A DNA stretch of 53,410 nucleotides from a virus: IMG/VR virus record IMGVR_UViG_3300033182_000800, positions 1 through 53,410 of that record; one strand, 5' to 3'. The translations under genes and the position numbers were made by a program. Below, one piece after another: positions 50,650 through 53,410 of the stretch (positions within the stretch are counted from its first letter, which is position 1; each line of letters begins with the position of its first letter). Under the pieces are notes generated by a model, which saw nothing but the letters and a program-made list of their open reading frames with translations, searched no databases and had not been told where the DNA came from.

Positions 50650-50946
50650 CTATAGAGTGGTGTACATTCCAGTGTGGGATTCAAAGATACTAACGAGCAT
50701 GTCGCTGTAAACATTGTCGTATGTCTTTACTGACTTCATCTCGCCCATCTTGGTGAGCTTGGCGAAGGTGACATCGTAAAGGTCAAGCCCGTTCAGACTC
50801 ACTTCCATGAAGTTCGCATTGGTCTTGTTACGACCAATTCGCATACGGATACCATTTTCAGTTGAAACCATCATCTTGGCTCCAGTCATGACTCTGAACC
50901 TGTTTCCGCCGAGTTGTCTGTAAATTGTGTTGGCTACTTCACTCAT
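50650..50946 (-). CDS. conserved-looking 98-aa phage protein
   Basis: The product reads MSEVANTIYRQLGGNRFRVMTGAKMMVSTENGIRMRIGRNKTNANFMEVSLNGLDLYDVTFAKL and ends with SVKTYDNVYSDMLVSIFESHTGMYTTL. This pattern (IxxQLGGxxFxxMTGA, VSLNxxDLYDVxF, TGxYTxL) is a very common phage family without known function. It is first behind the promoter at 50987-51014, with GGAGATTTGAT before the ATG. Confidence 0.85.
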   Translation of the reverse strand: MSEVANTIYRQLGGNRFRVMTGAKMMVSTENGIRMRIGRNKTNANFMEVSLNGLDLYDVTFAKLTKMGEMKSVKTYDNVYSDMLVSIFESHTGMYTTL

Positions 50947-50986
50947 ATCAAATCTCCAAAAGGGTTTCTCTCAATCATCAGTTTCT

Positions 50987-51014
50987 ATTATATCAAATAG
51001 AGGTGAACTGTCAA
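50987..51014 (-). promoter_or_regulatory. early promoter cassette variant
   Basis: Minus strand TTGACA (51014-51009), 16-nt spacer, TATAAT (50992-50987), then a leader with GATTGAGAGAAACCC and GGAGATTTG. The -10 is consensus and differs from the GATACT of the other copies. Confidence 0.8.
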
Positions 51015-51022
51015 GTCTTTTT

Positions 51023-51373
51023 TCACGCAGACCAATGATTTTGATGAATTGAATCAATACCATCATAGTTTGAAATGTACCAACCATGTATATCTACCAC
51101 ATCATCAGGCACATCTACAATCCTGAGACTAGCATATTGACCAGACGCCTTGGCACTTCCAAGAGATTTGACAACATCAATCAGACGCTTATCCATACGA
51201 TAGGCATCCATGTTGTCATCCACAATGCCGAAAACATCGTTGTCAACATATCCATAGTCTGAATCAATATCCAGCCCATGTTTGTCAATCAACATACTGA
51301 CGGCATCTTTTGACAGTCCAAACCCGCCGTAACAGTCATTTAGTACCACTTGATAACCTTTTGATTTTTTCAT
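51023..51373 (-). CDS. conserved-looking 116-aa phage protein
   Basis: The product starts MKKSKGYQVVLNDCYGGFGLSKDAVSMLIDKHGLDIDSDY and ends DVVDIHGWYISNYDGIDSIHQNHWSA. The NxCYGGFxLS start and the WYIxxYDGIExI end are hallmarks of an abundant uncharacterised phage family. GAAAGGAACATT precedes the ATG. The 211-nt gap upstream (51374-51584) holds a C/G-rich stretch at 51480-51510 and no convincing ORF. Confidence 0.85.
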   Translation of the reverse strand: MKKSKGYQVVLNDCYGGFGLSKDAVSMLIDKHGLDIDSDYGYVDNDVFGIVDDNMDAYRMDKRLIDVVKSLGSAKASGQYASLRIVDVPDDVVDIHGWYISNYDGIDSIHQNHWSA

Positions 51374-51584
51374 AATGTTCCTTTCGTTAGGATTGGGAAA
51401 AGCAATTTATTAATTCGGAATACTTTCACTAAATGAAAGTTTTGTGTATTTCTTTCTTTCTCTCTGGGCGGTCGTACTGCTCCCCCACCCCCCACTGACG
51501 GAGGGGCTCCATTTCAATTACTCACTCAACAGTTATATAACAACAAAGTATAAAAGTAAAATAAGATGCACACTTATTATACCT

Positions 51585-51613
51585 TATAGTAACATAGTAT
51601 AATAAAGTGTCAA
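51585..51613 (-). promoter_or_regulatory. probable promoter before the 116-aa gene
   Basis: Minus strand TTGACA (51613-51608), 17-nt spacer, ACTATA (51590-51585); TATAAT-like sequence lies 10 nt further. The -35 and following AAAAGACTTGACA context match the other cassettes, but the downstream leader is different. Confidence 0.55.
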
Positions 51614-51777
51614 GTCTTTTTTAGCCAGTTTTTCTTGGCGTCCTCAGCGCATTTATCAGAACAGGCATAAACCATCTCTTCTCTACAGTTCCAGAAGTCT
51701 CCAATATCAATTTTACACTCATCGCTATTGAAGACTTTCTTACAACCATTACAGATTCTTTTGTCTGGCCAAGCCAT
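51610..51777 (-). CDS. 55-aa zinc-finger-like protein
   Basis: ATG 51777 overlaps the upstream stop (TAATG). The product reads MAWPDKRICNGCKKVFNSDECKIDIGDFWNCREEMVYACSDKCAED. Cys pairs C9-x2-C12 and C39-x3-C43, with C21 and C31 between, suggest one or two zinc knuckles. Function unknown. Confidence 0.75.
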   Translation of the reverse strand: MAWPDKRICNGCKKVFNSDECKIDIGDFWNCREEMVYACSDKCAEDAKKNWLKKT

Positions 51778-52130
51778 TACAGAGCTCCTGTCCAACGCAC
51801 TCGGTCAAAAGTCCTGTCCAGCACGTTTCCTCTTCGGAAGTTTCTGGCCGGGGCTCTCCAACCGGCAGGCTTCAGGATGTCACCAAATGCAAACTTCTTA
51901 TCATTCTCACAGGCGACAACAAAAGCACAAACTGATTCGTTTGTGACTACCTTGACATATTTCTTACCCATGTAGTAGGTAAGTGAAGCATGATACTCAT
52001 TACACATCCGCTTCTTGTTTGGGTCATCGGTTTTCATCCAACCACGATAGTCGGCATTCATGTGGTCTAACATAGCGTCAAGACCTTCTACTAACGCTTC
52101 AACTTTTTCACCATCTATACTTACGGCCAT
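51777..52130 (-). CDS. conserved-looking 117-aa phage protein
   Basis: The product starts MAVSIDGEKVEALVEGLDAMLDHMNADYRGWMKTDDPNKKRMCNEYHASLTYYMGKKYVKVVTNESVCAFVVACENDKKFAFGDILKPAGWRAPARNFRRGNVLD. The block KYxKVVxxxSVxxFVxxxDxKFKxGDILKPAxWxxPAxNxxRGNVxxG is an abundant phage family, usually among early genes, function unknown. GGAGATTGAA precedes the ATG; the promoter is at 52169-52197. Confidence 0.88.
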   Translation of the reverse strand: MAVSIDGEKVEALVEGLDAMLDHMNADYRGWMKTDDPNKKRMCNEYHASLTYYMGKKYVKVVTNESVCAFVVACENDKKFAFGDILKPAGWRAPARNFRRGNVLDRTFDRVRWTGAL

Positions 52131-52168
52131 TTCAATCTCCGTTAGGGTTTCTCAATCACTCAAGTATT

Positions 52169-52197
52169 AGTATCTCACGGCGAGATAACATTGTCAA
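52169..52197 (-). promoter_or_regulatory. repeated early promoter cassette
   Basis: Minus strand TTGACA (52197-52192), 17-nt spacer, GATACT (52174-52169), leader GAGTGATTGAGAAACCC and GGAGATTG. The AAAAAAGACTTGACA context before the -35 is shared with 48093 and 51014. Confidence 0.8.
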
Positions 52198-52204
52198 GTC
52201 TTTT

Positions 52205-52441
52205 TTAGCATATTCCATAGGCTCTGGCCAAAGTGCCATAATCCTTATATCCTAGTCTGGACCACTTGGCAAAACCTTCTCTACCCAACTCCCAGAACAC
52301 ACGCCTATTTACAGCCAGTTGGATTCTATTAGTCTCTGCGATGTGTTCTGCACTTGGTTGTAGTTTTGGTGTGACCTTGGCACCTTTGTTCTTCAAGACA
52401 TTCAGACGCCAAAAGAATTGTTTGTTGGACTTGAATTTCAT
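52205..52441 (-). CDS. 78-aa basic protein
   Basis: ATG 52441 overlaps the upstream TGA. The product starts MKFKSNKQFFWRLNVLKNKGAKVTPKLQPSAEHIAETNRIQLAVNRRVFWELGREGFAKWSRLGYKDYGTLARAYGIC. It is basic and mostly helical. No recognised motif. The gene ends immediately before a promoter cassette. Confidence 0.75.
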   Translation of the reverse strand: MKFKSNKQFFWRLNVLKNKGAKVTPKLQPSAEHIAETNRIQLAVNRRVFWELGREGFAKWSRLGYKDYGTLARAYGIC

Positions 52442-52614
52442 ATTTCTAATTCACCTCTGTCAATTGCTTCAATCGCACGGGCACGAAAACTGGCACGTTC
52501 TTCAATAGACATACCATGTTCACTAGCAATCTCGTCTACCCGAGCATCTAAACGGGCTCGTCTTTCAACAGCGATGTCTCTCGCGATACTCTCGGCAATC
52601 TCTAGTTCTCTCAT
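52438..52614 (-). CDS. 58-aa helical protein
   Basis: ATG 52614 overlaps the upstream stop and the frame ends at the next ATG. The product is MRELEIAESIARDIAVERRA, then RLDARVDEIASEHG and ERASFRARAIEAIDRGELEI, a highly charged helical hairpin type. Coupling at both ends supports it. Function unknown. Confidence 0.7.
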   Translation of the reverse strand: MRELEIAESIARDIAVERRARLDARVDEIASEHGMSIEERASFRARAIEAIDRGELEI

Positions 52615-52886
52615 AATGTAAACCCTTCCTTAATGATGTTAATCTTCTCATGGAGAGTCAAAGCCTCTCCCTTCTCTACACACTCAAAAGCAGCATTGTT
52701 CTCAAGTAACTTAATCTTGTTTACCAGCGCCCACTTGGTTTTTCGTGCACCATCTAGGTCACTTTCCATAACAGCAATTCTGGAACACACATCTATCAAA
52801 TCTTCTTTGGCCATCTCTAACATGATGTCACGTTTGCCACGATTATAGTCATTCATATCTTTCTCATTTGTGTATGGGTTACTCAT
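52611..52886 (-). CDS. 91-aa helical protein
   Basis: The product starts MSNPYTNEKDMNDYNRGKRDIMLEMAKEDLIDVCSRIAVMESDLDGARKTKWALVNKIKLLENN and is helical with heptad-like spacing. It overlaps both neighbours by 4 nt. No family recognised. Confidence 0.75.
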   Translation of the reverse strand: MSNPYTNEKDMNDYNRGKRDIMLEMAKEDLIDVCSRIAVMESDLDGARKTKWALVNKIKLLENNAAFECVEKGEALTLHEKINIIKEGFTL

Positions 52887-53062
52887 TTGACCTCACTATG
52901 TTCCATTACGATTTCTTCATCAGAGTACCTACCAGAAGCAACAATGCGACCAGCAAGTTCTCTCGCCCACCCAAGACCTTCTTCCAAAGTCTCAAAGTAT
53001 CTTCTGTGACTAAAACTGCCACGATATTTTTGAACTCTTGACCTGACTTCTGATATAAACAT
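52883..53062 (-). CDS. 59-aa early protein
   Basis: ATG 53062 overlaps the upstream stop (TAATG) and the stop overlaps the next ATG (ATGA). The product is MFISEVRSRVQKYRGSFSHR, then RYFETLEEGLGWARELAGRIV, a small alpha/beta type. Function unknown. Confidence 0.7.
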   Translation of the reverse strand: MFISEVRSRVQKYRGSFSHRRYFETLEEGLGWARELAGRIVASGRYSDEEIVMEHSEVK

Positions 53063-53274
53063 TATGCAATCTCCATTTCTCGTTTCATTTCCTCAAGTTC
53101 ATAAAAATTCACTCCCATTTCTTCAGCAAACTCCATTTCTCGCTTCACTTCCTCAAGTTCGGCCTTTGTCTTACTCAACTCTATCTCTAATCGAGTACAT
53201 TCCGATCTCAATTCTCTGACCTCGACCTTGTAATGGGCAAGTTCGTCAATCAATCTTTCTTTACTTACTGCCAT
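53062..53274 (-). CDS. 70-aa coiled-coil protein
   Basis: ATG 53274 with GGAGATTGAAA upstream (cassette leader). The product starts MAVSKERLIDELAHYKVEVRELRSECTRLEIELSKTKAELEEVKREMEF and is a near-perfect coiled-coil. Its 3' end carries a short direct repeat (LEEVKREMEFA / LEEMKREMEIA, about 60 bp apart). First gene behind the promoter at 53318-53346. Confidence 0.8.
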   Translation of the reverse strand: MAVSKERLIDELAHYKVEVRELRSECTRLEIELSKTKAELEEVKREMEFAEEMGVNFYELEEMKREMEIA

Positions 53275-53317
53275 TTTCAATCTCCAAAAAGGGTTATTGT
53301 CTCACTCACTTGACTAT

Positions 53318-53346
53318 AGTATCTCAAATTTTGGGGTCAATGTCAA
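53318..53346 (-). promoter_or_regulatory. repeated early promoter cassette
   Basis: Minus strand TTGACA (53346-53341), 17-nt spacer, GATACT (53323-53318), leader GAGTGAGACAATAACCC and GGAGATTG. Confidence 0.85.
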
Positions 53347-53352
53347 GAAAAT

Positions 53353-53371
53353 AATGAGAAACATTCTCATT
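53353..53371 (-). terminator. short hairpin between partial gene and promoter
   Basis: AATGAGAA and TTCTCATT pair across a 3-nt loop; on the minus strand ATTTTC follows. It would end the transcript of the partial gene at the right edge just before the next promoter. The AT-rich stem makes it a weak candidate. Confidence 0.4.
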
Positions 53372-53410
53372 CAGTCAATGACCAGTTATCAAGGTCATTG
53401 GCCTCACGCA
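53367..53410 (-). CDS. C-terminal end of a gene running in from the right edge
   Basis: One minus-strand frame from the edge reads REANDLDNWSLTE and stops at TGA 53369-53367, just before the hairpin and promoter. The other two frames also close within the edge, but this one places its stop at the expected spot. Only ~13 residues are visible, so no identity can be given. Confidence 0.4.
   Translation of the reverse strand, partial: REANDLDNWSLTE

Noticed and set aside
51470-51515. C/G-rich stretch as a strong terminator
   Set aside because: CCCCTCC and GGGG runs can pair only loosely and no T-run follows on the minus strand.

Overview
The window is a 53 kb piece of an AT-rich, T4-like myovirus (tailed phage with a contractile tail). 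Recognisable T4 homologues include baseplate gp53, gp48, gp5, gp25, gp6, gp7-like and gp8, head-completion gp4, hub factors gp26/gp51, a tape measure, ssDNA-binding gp32, late-transcription factor gp33 and RNase H. The protein styles (spike gp5 without lysozyme, giant DUF4815-type protein, DUF6433 neighbour of RNase H, zinc-less gp32) match marine T4-like phages of cyanobacteria and SAR11. A circularly permuted, alphaproteobacterial-type tmRNA gene and an alphaproteobacterial-looking IscU point to an alphaproteobacterial host such as Pelagibacter; that host assignment is inference.

Layout. Positions 1-30439 (all minus strand) form the tail/baseplate late block: duplicated tail-fibre genes and Kelch-like repeats at the left edge, a 2266-aa DUF4815-type protein, gp8, a 2058-aa gp7-like wedge protein carrying an inserted cupredoxin-like domain, gp6, gp25, two unassigned structural proteins, a PAAR tip, gp5, a hub protein, gp53 and gp48, behind a T4 late-type promoter at 30469. 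Positions 30476-34763 (plus strand) carry gp4, a gp2-like protein, a tail-tube-fold protein, gp26 with a convincing -1 frameshift into a gp51-like extension, and the tape measure. From 34760 to the right end all genes are on the minus strand again.

The replication/transcription block starts with gp32, which is split by a 1188-nt group I intron encoding a PD-(D/E)XK-type homing endonuclease with its own late promoter. Upstream lie gp33, a complete IscU scaffold, a two-span membrane protein and a secreted NUC1-family nuclease. Next comes a phage-encoded permuted tmRNA (tag ANNNDYISASEYYALAA) whose intervening segment contains a small membrane-peptide ORF with a good ribosome binding site. Then follow a RecB-like exonuclease, a zinc ribbon, a SleB-like secreted endolysin, RNase H, two glycosyltransferases, a minimal SET-domain protein and two strongly structured intergenic RNAs; the first sits exactly between a promoter and the Shine-Dalgarno of a glycosyltransferase gene.

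Positions 47900-53410 are an early-type region of very small, tightly overlapping genes. They are driven by repeated promoter cassettes (TTGACA, 16-17 nt, GATACT or similar, then a conserved leader ending in GGAGATTG) and interrupted by one free-standing HNH endonuclease. Many junctions are TAATG or ATGA overlaps, so translational coupling is the rule.
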